Under the pieces are notes generated by a model. That model did no database searches, was not told where the DNA came from, and saw only the letters and a list, made by a program, of their open reading frames with translations. Source: Effrenium voratum (taxonomy: Eukaryota; Sar; Dinophyceae; Suessiales; Symbiodiniaceae). Taken from it: a DNA stretch of 64,000 nucleotides. The position numbers and the translations under genes were made by a program. The stretch covers positions 873,073 through 937,072 of the forward strand of contig CAUJNA010001879.1 of assembly GCA_963377175.1 (NCBI GenBank), in the 5' to 3' direction. Positions 12,785 to 25,023 of this stretch are shown in pieces (position 1 is the first letter of the stretch; each line of letters starts with the position of its first letter).

Positions 12785-15700
12785 CGGCACCGGAGAGCCT
12801 CCAAGCGCTCCTCGCGCTGAGAGCCACCCACCAGCTCCCCGATGCCTGTGCCAGTGCCAAGCCAAAATCACGCCCGGGGGGGGGGGGGGGGGGGTAGGTA
12901 GAAGTTTGTCCATAATCGACCCCATACTCAAACCAAGCTGCCCACGTTATGCTTCGAGGATATCCAGTTCAACAAAATGTCCAGCAGCCTGGGCACAGGA
13001 TATCCATCGCAGCCACGGTCTTGCCGTCCTCATTCAGACGCATGTAGAAGGCTTTGCAATCCTGGTCGCAAACACGTTCGCACGCCCCAGGCGGAAGGCT
13101 GGTTTGCTGCGTTGCTTCAAAACATGGGTCTCGTAAAATTTTGCTGTGATAGTCTGCCAAAGTTTTGCGCGTCCCAAGCCAGCGCGTCCCAAGCAAATCA
13201 TCCCGCGCCAGCTGCGGTCCTTCGGGTAGTTGTACACGATGACAGGGCCCTTGTACACCACGTCTGTGAGGAAGCGCCTGCCAAACAAGACCAGACACAC
13301 GTCCAGTTCCTAACCCTAGGTGAGGAGAGGTGGCCGAGCCAGGAGCCAGACGCAAAGTTCCAAGCGCTAAGCTGCCGACTCATGTTCCGTTTGCAGCTCC
13401 TTGCCCCAGACAACCTCGAACTCAAACTTGACATCGCCCTTCTCCACGTGCTTTTGCAGCACCTGGCAGCTCAGCCCAGGCAAACCTTCACTATCGGGTC
13501 GGTATGATGATTTGGCAATTCCAGACAGCCCATGACCCTGGAAGGCCAAATTCTGTGGATATTCTTGAGACCTGCAACGTGCGTATCCTGCTGCAAGGGG
13601 TTGGCCTTGTTTGCAAGGCAAAAATCAGCTGCCATACTTTGCCCCACAGCGCCTCAGCAGGGCAAACTTCAAACCACTGAAAAGTCACGTCCCCTAGCCA
13701 ACAAACCAGTGCCAAACGCCAACTTTCACCATCTCAAACAACTTGCCGCCTTGCCTCGTGCTCTAGAAAAACACCCATGCCAGCCCACTCTGCCGCTGCC
13801 TCAACCGCCTCTGTGTAGGTGAGCCTTGCAAAGGGCTTGGAGGCGATCAGCTCCAGGCGGTCCTGGAGTTTCTTGAGCTCGACATCGAGGCGCCCAAAAG
13901 ATGCTGATGGAGCTCAAGGAACCAAAGATCACCAACCATAGGATCTAGGTCTGGACATCAGTCCAGGTGTCGGTCCAGGCAGGTACATCCCCAAAATCGC
14001 AAATTTGAATTGAACTTCTGGCGGTGGCCTGCAAATTCAGCTGCCCTTTCAGAACCCGCAAACAAGCAATTCCTCAATCCTTCAGGCTTACTGTCGTGCC
14101 TCTTAGGCCATCTGGCGAGCTGCGATTTGCACAAGTCCCGTGCCGCTCAGCTTCCCAGTTGTCAAGCAGAATGGCCGCTCCCAAAGGATGGCTGAAAAAA
14201 CAAAGTCCACAATTTTGAATTATTAACTGCATGAAAGCAACGGCAATGATATGTTGTAAAGAGGCAAGCAACACGCAAAACTCGCCCGCCAGCCGCCCAC
14301 ACAGCTCCTGGACCTCCTTGTCCTTGGCGCGGCTCACGCTTCTCAACTGCTAGTCGCCAGCACTTGTGCCAACACCGGATTTGTACAATGGCCTTGAGCT
14401 GCGCGTGGTTGCTGCAGTGCGTATGTTCAATTCATGTTGATGAAGTCGAAACGTGGCTATACTTACATATTGGATGAAAAATGATCCGACCATAAAAGTT
14501 CAGCCGTTTTGAGCATCGTCATAACTGCAACATCTACGAATACGAACTCCGCCTCTGCTGCTTGGTTGGTTGGGCACTCTGGCGAACTCACATTATGTTC
14601 ATGCGCAGCGTCGACCCTGAGCTTGAAGAAGTCCATGTCCGACTTGCACTTCTCTAAGACGTTGGTGAGGCAATACCTGCGACAAGGTCGGCAGCGGGGA
14701 CGGCCGCGCAGATTGACTTGACACACTTGTTCCTATCCAAAGCATGCCAAAGCCACAACCAGTCGAGCTGGAAACCGTCCTGCCTGATGTACGCCTCCGC
14801 GCAGTCCATGTCGTCCGTCAAGTTGGCAAAGGCCATCTCCGGCTCGATCCTCACATCAGCGGCGAAATTGCGGCGTAATGAGCCAACGCCGATTGTCTGT
14901 TCGCAATCACCCGGTTGTTCCCGGTTGTGGCATGGATGCTTTCGTAGTGAGGGGCACAACAAGCCCCTGAAGGACCAGCTGCATCCAACAGTTCGAACTG
15001 GCCCCTATGCCTTGGACTCGACCTCCATCCGCAGCCGACGCACTGCCTTCTCCCTCCTGCTGCTAAGCCGATTCTTGGGGCGCGGGCATCCAGAACTCGG
15101 CCAGGTGCCGAGTGGTGCCTTGCAGAGGCGGTGGGGTTTGATCCCTGCAAAGAAATGCCGACCCATTCATTTCATCCCGATTGTCCCTTGGCACATGAAG
15201 ACCGCCCCCCAATCATTGTAATCCCCACCATCGTCGCATCGTTTTTCGCATCCTTGTCCTGTTCGCCCCCATTTACTCACCTTAAACCCCCCCCCCTTCC
15301 CTCCCCCCAGCCCAATCTGGAGGCGAGCCGCTGGAGTTCTCCGCGCGGAAGGTGGGACCAAAGGTGTAGACCTCAAGGCAGTGCGCTGGAAGCTGTCCGC
15401 CGGCTCGAATCATTTGCCGGGAACCACTTGTGGCTTGCAGCATTCCTTGAGGCAACCAAGTGGAGCTTCTCAAGAGCTTCGCTTCTCACTCCAGGCCGGC
15501 CATAACCGGTATTTTGGTGGACCGGAGGGTCCAAAGCTGGAATCTGCTGACCAGGCATGTGGAACCCTTCCGAGCGCAACCAAAACCAAGCTCTTGAGGT
15601 GGCCCGGATCATTGTGAAACCTGCAGTGCACTTGATACGCAAGCGTCCACTGCTGCGAACTCATGTAGTAAAGACCGTGTTGAGGTGGCATTGGTTTATC

Positions 15701-16994
15701 CCAAGCAAATCAACTGTTCGAAATGAAACATGGAAGCTTCCGTATCAAAAAAAAAAAAACGATGCATATTGTGAGGGCGTGGTGTCCAAAGGTTTCAGAT
15801 CTGCAACGCATGCGAAGGATGCCCAATCCCAGCATTGAACCCACCTTCCAGACCCAGACTCTGGGCTCAGCGGCATCCCCCAGGCCGCAGCAGAAGTTCT
15901 CTACAGCCAGTTGGCCGCTGACCTAGCTCTCTCGCTCATTCGGGCAAGCGGCGCTTGGGATCGCACACTCATCCTTTCCCGGCCGGGGAACTCAGCATGG
16001 CCCAACGTGAAGGAAAGGTCACGGAGGGATTTCAGATCTCGGTTATGAAGGCAACAGTCCTCCCACCGTGGTCTTGGGACCCCATGACCTCGGGCCCTGA
16101 GGACGTGGCAGTCAAATAGGCAGGGCGTCCGAAGAAGCCGCTCTCGCCCTTACCCTGCCCCTGGCTGCCAGTGTGCATGTGCTAAGTATTCCCCTGCAAC
16201 GCGCACGCACACACAGAGATCCTTGGCAGTCATGCCTTGGCGCTCATCTCCTTGTGAAAGAACTGCTGCAGGATTGCCAGCAGAGCCATTCATCGTATTG
16301 CAGTATTGCTCACCCATTCCCATTGCACATGCTGAAAAGTGGTGGTCAAACAATGCGTGTGAAAGGGTTTGCGATAGCTAACGCTCGTCATGAAGCATTT
16401 AATCTCATAAACTCAGGTTCGGCTCGTCAAAGCAATGAGCAGCAAAGGCTCCACCCGTGGTGCTACAACAATCAAACGTTTCTAAAGCAACACGCGCACG
16501 CACAAAAGAGGAGCCCCCACCGCCCCCTGCCTGGGAAGCCACCTCGAACATCTCGCCGGCACCCTCGCAGTCCGCAGTGGTGATGATGGGCGTGTGCCTC
16601 GCAACGGGACTGGTCGCCCTCCCCTGCTCAGAGTTCGGAGCACAAATGACCCTAGCAACGCTTCGTGACTGGAACTGTGCCAAACTCGGACCCGCCGAGG
16701 TGTCGGCACATAGAGGAAGCCTCTGTCTTGGAAGAACTGGTGCGTACCTCCCGGCACCAAGTTGTGACTCATAAAACCTGCCCCTTCCAAATTGCTCAGG
16801 CATAGATATGCAGAATATGTCACATAGACCGCCCTGCCAAAAGAAAAGGAAGGGGGGGGACTCTAATCAACTGCAACAAAAAGGGCATGCAAAGCCAAGA
16901 TAATATCAACAGAGACCGTCTCCGGAGAAGTTGCCGCGGCGCACTCATGGCCAGGTTGCTCCGCACGCGGCTCACCGCTCCGATGAGATTCGAC
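12785..16994 (-). CDS. asnS: Asparaginyl-tRNA synthetase, catalytic core (14 exons)
   Basis: Class II synthetase charging tRNA-Asn. Exons on the minus strand: 16945-16994, 16708-16747, 16531-16597, 16110-16154, 15845-15922, 15332-15371, 15088-15118, 14784-14849, 14616-14676, 13806-13862, 13380-13462, 13220-13277, 12989-13061, 12785-12845. All neighbours join in phase. The chain carries AsnRS signatures in order: NLIGAVSRVRSNL, THQFF, TPIITTADCEGAGEMFEV, FFGRPAYLT, VSGQL, VYTFGPTFRAENS (motif 2, F-R-A-E), RHLAEFWMIEPEMAF, ARLTYTEA, EHERFL, PVIVYNYPK, KAFYMRLN, GKTVAAMDILCP, VGGSQREERLEALR. It resembles the bacterial/organellar type. Donors are GT, GC (six or seven) and one GA. About 270 residues are placed. 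Motif 3 (G-F-G-L-G-F-E-R) was not found convincingly below 12.78 kb, and the H-L-R-P-R block upstream is also missing. The N-terminal OB domain appears at 23988-24331. Confidence 0.9.
12876..12894. repeat. 19-bp homopolymer G run
   Basis: Nineteen consecutive G on the plus strand. It lies in the AsnRS intron between the exons at 12989-13061 and 12785-12845. The length may be inaccurate, as homopolymers are error-prone in assemblies. Confidence 0.85.
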
Positions 16995-17059
16995 CTGCCA
17001 CACCGGCGGCGCCATTCTGAGGAATGCGTACAGAAAGCGCAAATCTTCAAAGTTGATCC

Positions 17060-18130
17060 AAAGGCAAGCGATGCGACGTTGACATGGGCTAATATGTGTC
17101 TGTGTGTGTGTGTGTCTCCCATCGTTGATTTAGTTTCAACGAGTTCAATCTTTGAACCCAAAGAAAGTTGCTGCCGGCTATCCTTTCCTGCCGACTACTG
17201 ATGCCATCGCCCGGCGTTTTTTCCAACTCCACTTGGTGTTCAGCGCACGCCCACCAAGCGCTGCCAGAACTGAGCGAGCCGCGGTTCGGTAGGTTAAGGG
17301 TAGGTTAAGTGGGGCTCTTGAGGATGCGCCCCTGGAAATCCAGGGAGATGTTGAAAAGCTCAAGTGACTTCAACTGAGCTACAACTAATTCCAGAGAGGG
17401 ACAAGGGCACTGGACTCCTGGGGTCTAATTCTTGCGCAGGAGCAAACGGCATGCCTGGGGTCTCACCCCTTCTGGAAGGATTCCAGAGCTCCGACCACCA
17501 AAGTGGTCACCTCAAAATGCTGATCCGCGGGAATTAAAGTTTAAGCCAAATCGAAGTGCCCCTCCAAAAAGGCTGCAATCTTTGACTGGTGGCCATGGAC
17601 GCTCGTGGGCATGTGAGATCGCTCTGCCGGGCGGCACGTGTCATTGGCGACGTGGCCGGCTCTGGTGGCTCCTCGGGAGGAGGTTCATGCTGATTCCTGA
17701 GCCAAGATGGGAAAGAGTATTGTAAGGACCCCCTCCAAGTCTGCCACAAACATCGACTACCCTTCACGAATCCATGTGTCCACTTAAAAGACTATTGGCT
17801 TGCAGCAAGGAGCCTTGGGAAATTGTAGAGGGCTACACAAGACCTTCCCATTCCCTTCTCGGGTTGCTTTGGGCAGCTTCCAGCTTCAAGCATGCTATGA
17901 TGTGATCATTGCCCATCTGCCAGATAGCATGTGGCGTTTCAGGGCGTCATCCATATGGCCTGATGCAGGGTTTGCCCCCTGTCACCCAAGCCTGCTCTCC
18001 TCGCTGGACTTTTGTGCTTCAACCCAACTCCCATGAACATGGCAAGGGAACAAGACACGCCTTACATCCTCACCATCCTCAGTTCCATCCATCGCCGATG
18101 GTCAAATTCACATCCCTCACAATCGTGACG
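17060..18130. other. No confident gene
   Basis: If the AsnRS model is one gene, this interval is intron and should hold the short exon coding the H-L-R-P-R segment. I could not find it. The minus-strand phrase SLELFNISLDFQ at about 17340-17375 ends at a possible donor but matches no family. Confidence 0.4.
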
Positions 18131-18132
18131 TC

Positions 18133-18710
18133 CAAGTGGCGAGCCCACGGTGAAGAGCTCCAGCGTGTACGCCATGATCTCCTCCACCCCGGCACGGTTC
18201 ATGCCTTGGGGCACCACTCCGTGCTGCTCACACCGGTACCATGCCGTCGGGCCCGCCACTGCTTCCTCAAGAAGTCGGCGAACTCACAGTGTGTAGAGCA
18301 AAATAAGGTTCCTGTGGCACCTATGTTGACCCTCTTGGGAAAATGCAGGGAACCCTTTCTGTTGACTTAATGGTGTTGTTAGTGTTGATTCGCCAGTTTG
18401 GCTGTGTGTTCAGTCTCGTTTTTTTGTCGAGCTTGATTTAGTCGTGTTTTCCGTTTTGGCTTTCAATCTGTTTTTGGCGTTGCCTGGAGTCTCCATGACC
18501 ACTTGAGATTGGAATCATTGCCCAAAACGAGGCTGCCTATGAGATTGACCTGCATGGCCACAACGCCTCCCAGCTTTGAAACCATCAGGGCGCAACCTCC
18601 CAAGGAAACGCTGACAGAACTTCTGGGTGTCCCGGGCGGGGCGGCACGATGAGCTCCCGTCGCCCGCCCTCGCGCATGCCCAGCACGCCCTCCCCCAGCG
18701 CCGGGAAGTC
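18133..18710 (-). CDS. FKBP-type peptidyl-prolyl isomerase (two C-terminal exons)
   Basis: The exon at about 18638-18710 reads FPALGEGVLGMREGGRREL followed by IVPP. This is the FKBP signature (G-x-x-G-M-R-x-G-G-x-R-x-x-x-V/I-P-P) that lines the prolyl-isomerase pocket. It ends at a GC donor in phase 1. The next exon, 18133-18204, opens after CCCCAAG|G in phase 1 and reads GVEEIMAYTLELFTVG, which fits the terminal FKBP beta strand (y-t-l-E-L-x-x-V). A GA donor or a stop further on would end it. The second exon could instead belong to the AsnRS N-terminal domain, since the phase also matches the exon ending at 23988. The N-terminal half (Y-T-G...F-D-S-S) was not located; a piece reading NGKLLETSWSLGSP at about 19100-19145 is a weak candidate. 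Confidence 0.5.
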
Positions 18711-19916
18711 TGGGGTGCTGCCTGCCTGCCGTGGGGTGGCGAGAGGATGGTGAGGGCAGAGTGCGCAACGGGATTCGGAATCCATTGTTGGGTGACTCGA
18801 AACGCTTCGATCACTCTCGGTCTCCGACATCTTCAGGACAAAGAACTGACATTGTTTTTACCTTCCTAGTTCGCACCTATCTACTCGAAACCCCTTCGCA
18901 ATTGGCTGCGCCTGCTGGCTGAGACCTGGAATAATCCAATGCTACTCCCTTCATAGTTGCTGAACTTGCTGCCATTTTTGCGTTGCACGATGGAGGGCTG
19001 CAGTCTTTCCCAACATGGCCGCAAGGGCACCCGCGCCGCATACCTGAACCTCGCCGTGACGAGGCGCAGAACGTGCCTCGATGCAGGGCGGGCTTCCAAG
19101 GCTCCAGGAGGTTTCCAGCAGCTTGCCATTCAGGCGCTTGCCTGGCTCGCATGCCGTGACCCGTTCACCCCACGGGTCCGTGCAGCGTTGGGAGCAGCGC
19201 ACTTGCAGACAGAGATTTGGCAGTGAGCGCAAGACTTGACAGGGGTCCCTTGTTTCAGGGATGGTCTCGGGTCAACAAGTGTCGTTGATTGTTTTGGCCT
19301 GCCTATGCAAGTTTTGCAGGCAGGGCTGGCACATGACAGTGACTCGCAGCCGGGCGCCTTCAAAGTGCACTGCCACCAGCACTCCCTTCCTTGCGATGCA
19401 TCATTTCCAGTCAAGCAGTTGCACCACAAAATTGGAGATGAAAAACCACCATGGTCGCAAGTTGGACAAACGGATGGCAACGGATGGCCAGGCCGCCGCC
19501 CTGGAAAGCTGGAGCGCGATCCCCGGCAACCATCACAGCTGCGTTGACGGGGTGCCTCTTCTTCTTCTTCTTCTTCCTCTTTGCTTCGTAACGATGTCAC
19601 GGGTCTGAATTGACACACCAGCTGTTCTTCTTCCTCTTCTGGCACGTGCCATCATTGGCCCGGTTCGAGAACACTTGCGCCAGGAACCCTTCGTCTCACT
19701 CCGAGCGTCACCGCCACCCTGCCGCTGCCCACCTTCAGGTCACAGCAGCGCATGCCCCCCGCCGCCTGGGGTGCAATGCGTCATCCAGAGGGCCCCGTTT
19801 GCCAATGTTTGCGGATGGCTCTTGCGGGGTCAGTTTGTGCGACTCCCGACTCCCCACAATCAGTGCCAGGGTGCTCTCAGCTTTGTTCCTTCCGATCTAC
19901 TGCAGTGAGCGTCGGA
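18711..19916. other. No confident gene
   Basis: This could hold the 5' exons of the FKBP-like gene. A short CTT run lies at about 19557-19576. Minus-strand ORFs overlap in all frames, and none is decided by motif. Confidence 0.4.
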
Positions 19917-20250
19917 GGGTCCAAGGAAGCTTTGAAGAGCAATGACGGACAACATGTCATCTGCGCCTACTTTCACAACCAGCATGCATCTTCCATCAAC
20001 AAGCTGATGGGTCAGCACAACAAGAAGCCTTAAAGATTCAAACACATGCCGCAGCCGCCTGAAACACAAACGGTCGTCAACAAGCACCGTCACCCCAAAT
20101 CCGGGGCCGCTGGGCAAACACTTCGCTGCCTCGAAGTACTCGTTGGAAGCAGCTCGCTTGGACTGGAGGTACTTGGCCTTTTGCAAGCATCGATGCTCCA
20201 AACCCTCTTGCAGGGAGGGCATGGCACAGCAAAGGGGAGCGAACAAAAAT
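19917..20250 (-). CDS. Candidate exon(s) of an unrecognised protein
   Basis: A strong acceptor (TTTGTGTTTCAG|GCGG) at 20058 opens a stretch reading LRHVFESLRLLVVLTHQLVD and then GADDMLSVIALQSFLG, ending near 19917. Immediately upstream, 20060-20250 reads LEHRCLQKAKYLQSKRAAS, helical and charged. Both look protein-like, but I recognise no family. They may be consecutive exons of one gene. Confidence 0.35.
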
Positions 20251-21378
20251 CCAAACCAGTGCTATGTCCACCTTGGATATGGTTCTTTGTCAAGCTGTGC
20301 AAGCTCACTTGCGGGCTCCGCTCAAAGCATACGGGCTTGATTGACGAAACCCCTCACTACATAAGCCCATCCACCGCACCGCCATGGGATGTAAACCGAT
20401 GTTCTCCAAAAAATAATTGCAAAAGAAGCTCATCACTGATAATCTCGGGCAGTCACGGTCAATAGCCCAGGTTGGTGCCCTCCCGAAACTTCCGAGGCTG
20501 AGTCCACGCCAAGCTGCCCTTGACCAAGAATCGCAGCCTAGCCCCCAACCTCCCGAGCCTTATCCACAAGCTCAAAGCGCTTGTCATGCTCGCAGTTGAG
20601 TGGGCGCGCTCTGGCACGGTCACGCGCCTCGCACCCAGCAACAAGTCAAAGGAACTGTATATGTTCGAAATAACGAACGTTGCAGAAGTTCGGTCTGTCT
20701 TGGCGAGATAGCGGTGACAATAACACTTTGAACAGCTTTGCGAGTTTATCCGGCGATGTGCAAAATGAAAAAAATGCCAGCATTGGTTTGTAGAGGCTGC
20801 TGCTGCAAACACTAGCAATTGAATCCCGTTAGGAGAGACAAATCTCAGCATGTTCCACAAAGGCCGCCGATGCAACCAGCAACCTGACAAGTCCGACACT
20901 TGCTTAGCAATCATGGTACAGAGGCAAAACATCAGGAAAGCGACATGCTACATCTCGCTCAGTGCCTACCCCGACCTCCATTGAAACACCAAATTACCTG
21001 CGATGCTACTCCAGGTGTGCCGGCTTGGCTCAATACATCTGGCAGGTCCAAACGGCATCCTTCCCACGAGTATGGCAATGATGTGTTCGCACCAAACCTA
21101 CCAATGCACGTCAAGCCGACCCGGGCAGATGTTTGGTTCTACCAAGATGCAGCAAATCTCTACCAAAAGCGGCACGACACGCCGGCCTTGAGGCATGGCA
21201 ACGCCAGCGGCACTAACGGCAGCACAGGCACCAACGCCGGGACAGCGCGGCGCATGCTGTGAGCCCCGGAAAATCAACAGCTGGCCTGTCCGTGACAAGA
21301 TGGCCCGACCGCAGCTTGCGACTGGAGGGTGGGCTTCAAGTAGGGTGCTGGACGGGATAGCTGACACGCTTGACATAC

Positions 21379-21515
21379 CTGACCCAAAATCTGAAGAACG
21401 CTGTCTTGTGGTGGAAGCAACTCTTCTGTCCTGTTCTGTTTGAGTAGCAGCTGAACCAGGGCAGGCATCACAAGTGCATGGTTGCGCTGCACAGCTTGAG
21501 CACTTGCGGGTTGAC
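21379..21515 (-). CDS. Candidate exon, helical (ARM/HEAT-like?) protein
   Basis: Bounded by a good acceptor (CCTTTTGGCAAG|GTC) and a near-perfect donor (GGTCAG|GTATGT). It reads HALVMPALVQLLLKQNRTEE and DSVLQILGQ. The Leu-rich amphipathic pattern resembles an armadillo/HEAT helix pair. One exon is too little for a family call. Another piece with protein character (YCASCRAKVGFF...) lies at 21713-21830 on the same strand. Confidence 0.45.
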
Positions 21516-21829
21516 CTTGCCAAAAGGATTGTCAATGACATGAACGTGTGGAATAGCATCAGCACAAATATGCTTATTTGACTTCGGCGTGACTTTCAGA
21601 GGTGAGCCAGGGACCGCCTAACTTCTACGCTTCGTCCGGCTGCCGGCTGCCTGCCTTGCTGAGCCAAAGCTGCGGCAATGTCAATACCCAAAGAAGCGGA
21701 GCTGACGCGGCCTCAGTTGCTGACACACCCTGTAGAAGCTGAGCAGCGTTTACAGGAAGTTGGCTTCAAAAACATGAAGAACCCAACTTTGGCCCGGCAA
21801 GACGCACAATACATCCACAGCGAGGCCTT

Positions 21830-23980
21830 CAAACGCGCATGTCTACCACGCACTTGTGCCACTGGCTCTTTAAAGTAGTTAGCAGAACACCTGCAATATA
21901 CTTCCAGCAAGTATTCCCCAAACAAAAATCCGACTCTGGGATTGTTCTTGTTGGTTGCCATGGTTTCTCTGCGTGTTCCCCAGTGTCTTGTTTACAAGGA
22001 TCCGCGGGCGTGCGTGTCCAAATTACGGACCCCCAAATGGTTAGTTTGCACTTTCATGGCCTAGGTTTGGACAAAGCCCTTGCCTTGTATCCTCCCCCTT
22101 TTATTCATGCGCATCCCTGACGCCTTGGTCGCAAGTGCGCGATCTCCCGCAAGTACTCGATGCTGTGCTTCCTCAATTGAACGCATGCCGCCCTCAGCAA
22201 AACCCATCCACCTGCAAGCGAAACCCATCTATCTGGCAGCAGGCCTTTTCAGTAGGTCAGGCAGTCGAACCCAAACCACCCACGGGCAGTGCTGGGGGTC
22301 CTGGCTTCTTGGCCAACGGGTACGCCTGAAGCAGTCAAGGTGATGGACTCCTTCTCAAAAGGAAACTTGCGCAGAACCCGTCTAAAACTGCAAGGTGGTG
22401 GGGACCAGCCAGCTTGCTGTTCAATCCAATTTAGCCATAGTGGACCGCGCGCATCCACATGCGTCAGCCGCCTCTGGACAAAACCCTCTCGATTCCCAGG
22501 TCCCATGGCTCCCTGAAGCAGCTCTCATGGTGAGGTGCATTCTCTGAACCTCCCCAAGGACCCATCAAGGGCTTCTGACCTCGGCCAACTAAACACAAAA
22601 CCGCCCCCCAAATGAACGGGTTTGGAGAAACCGCTCGGGGCAGGCCGGCCCCAACTGCCAAAAGTCACCATGGCGCCTTGGACTCGACGGCTCCCAGCAC
22701 CTCGACCTGAGTTGGTCGAGACCTTTAGTCCTGTTGCTGGACTGCTGTGGCACATGTCATGGTCATGTGATGGGCCCTGGAACCACGAGCGTCTAGATAG
22801 GAATCGGTAGGCCGCTTTGCAAACAAAAACAAGGATCCCCCAATAAATTGGCGCCTCTCAAATTCCAGCCTTGCCCGTTGCAAAAGAACGCGTACAAGCT
22901 CCAGCGGGAATGCGCGTACAGTCAGACCAGCCACTGGCCAGCTTGGGCCCGGGCCCGGTGCTCGGCCTGGGCCGCCAGAACAAAGGTGACAGGTGCCCAT
23001 GTTGCAAACTGGCCAGCAGGCTATTGATGTGAGGCATCTCAACTCACAATAACACCCAAAATCCACCAAGCCCGAGCCTGAAAGAGATGCTCAAGAGAAG
23101 ATGGGTGGAGCACACGGGTGCTAACAAAATTGATCCTAATGAGCAATGGGCACTTCAATCATCGCAAAGAGCAAACAGTTGCCTGAAGAGCCGGCTCCAG
23201 GAAAAAAAGGCGCCCGCGTCAAGTGGTTGCCAACCGCAAGGGCTTTGAAGCAGATAGTTCAGTTTCAAAAAGTAAGGGGAGGTTCAAACCATACTCCAAA
23301 GACGCCGTGATGCAAGCTACATATAAACAGTTATTGTACCTGGCTGTGAAGTATTGTGGTACTTGGGAGTTCTCTCAGAATCCTGGCTCAAAAAACGCCA
23401 TCACCGGGCTTCCCCCGCGCTGCTGCAAGAGATCTCCACGGCCTGGCCTGAAAGTTAATGGAAGAGTTGAAGGCGGAGGTCGATACGTGAAGAATGCAAA
23501 TGATGAACCCTCCTCGCATTTCCGCTTGAAGATACACCTTAGGCCATGGTGGGTGTGGCGCCTTCACTGTGCCGTGCCAGTCGGATTTTTGGCGAGCGCT
23601 CTGGAACCACCGGAACTCTCCGCCGAATCAACATGAGACCTGGCAGAGGAATTGGCACGGCCTATGCTCTGTGTACTCTGATTTCGTATCATTCCTTCCT
23701 TTTGCTGATAGGGGACCCGCGTATGTGGAAAACTTGCCACCTTGTTCGTTCATGAGTTTCGTGCTGTCTGCCTCACCTGCTTACATAGATTAGACTGCGG
23801 AACGGTTCGAAGCCTTGGCCCTGCGACTGTGCGGCATCCCATTTCTCTAACCCAACGTTCAACCGCCATTCCCCGCAGGGCAGCGTGCTTGGCAGCACCA
23901 TCCACCTCTTTCCTCCCTTGGGCCACCCTCTTTCTTTTGGCAATTCAGGGCTAGCGCCACCCCGTCCCCCCGTTTTGCGG
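21830..23980. other. No confident gene
   Basis: Several minus-strand open stretches exist (22249-22506, 22725-22960) without clear motif and splice support. A plus-strand ORF at 23223-23636 is also open. Under a single-gene AsnRS model this is intron. Confidence 0.35.
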
Positions 23981-23987
23981 TCCCTGC

Positions 23988-24331
23988 CTTTGGCCGGGGA
24001 CTCCACCACCTCCCCCTCCACCCGCACCGACGCGCCGGTGCCCTGGGCGCAGACCTCAGGATTTGGGGAGCCGAGTCCAGGCCACTGAAGAGCAGAAACC
24101 GCTTCAATCATCGTGAAAGGTTGAATTGTGGAGACGAAAAAAGCCGGCGACAGGGCTGCTGACAGTCAGCAGACGCAGTCATCTTTAGGGGATAGAAGCA
24201 CCGAGTCAACTATTGAAAAAGTCCGGGAAAGCAGCTCTTCCAACGGCAGCCCTTCCCAGAACAAGCGCGCCCACGTCGAAGGCATCAACTTGGGTGCCAG
24301 CGGCCTCGAAGCCCTCGGCTTCCGCCACGAC
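23988..24331 (-). CDS. Asparaginyl-tRNA synthetase-like N-terminal OB-fold (two exons)
   Basis: Exons 24275-24331 and 23988-24042. The first opens after GAGCCCAG|GTC and reads VVAEAEGFEAAGTQVDAFD. The second opens after GCGCCCAG|GGC and reads GTGASVRVEGEVVESPAKG, ending at a GC donor in phase 1. The G-T-G-A-S-x-x-V-x-G-x-x-V-x-S-P-x-K-G pattern is the end of the anticodon-binding OB fold of bacterial-type AsnRS. It is therefore probably the 5' part of the AsnRS whose catalytic core is at 12.8-17.0 kb, on the same strand. That would need an intron of about 6-7 kb spanning the FKBP-like exons. The alternative is a second, partial AsnRS copy. Confidence 0.6.
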
Positions 24332-25023
24332 CTGGGCTCCATAGCGGAGGCAAGGCTTCCTCAGCTTCCTACTTTCCTAACCCCAAACCGTGAAATCAAC
24401 CTGGAGACACCCCAGTCAAACGGCCGACATTCGCTGCCCCGGCACTTTTCTTTCTAGGGCCCATTTTCCAGATGCAAAGCGATGTCTTTTCGACGCAGGC
24501 ATGGCCTCGTCATTCTCCGCAGGTGAGCCGCCCACTACGGCTCGTTGCGCGCAGTGGTGCTTGCAACTGCTTCTGAAAACACACAATGCATCTGTGGCAT
24601 TGTTGTGCCAGAGACAAGGCGACCCAAGCCAAACCACACGCATCGGCCAGCCAGGAAGATGTGAGGCACGAAGCCCTTGACGGCCAAAAGCCTCGAGACT
24701 GCGAAAGACGCAGCCCCACTCTGCCCGCACCCCAGCTCTACCACTTCCACCATCAGCTGCCTTTATCCCTTAAGAATGGCACCCCGCCGATTCTCACTCG
24801 TCCCCACGCTCAGCTCACCGCTCAGAAGGCATGGTAGGCATGGTGGTTGATCTCTGGGGAGACGGGAGTTCGCGCCAACTTCAGGCCAGGCAGGCGATTG
24901 CCCAGCAAGAAGCAACCGGACCTTAACACGAGCATACAAGCACGAAACCATCAAAGCCACTCAGCCTCACTTGAGAAAATCTCTAGCCACTCCAGCCCCT
25001 TCCCACATTCGCCCGTCCCTCAT

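Noticed and set aside
12876..12894. Poly-G run as an assembly gap
   Set aside because: AsnRS exons on both sides join in phase across it, so the order is right; only its length is doubtful.
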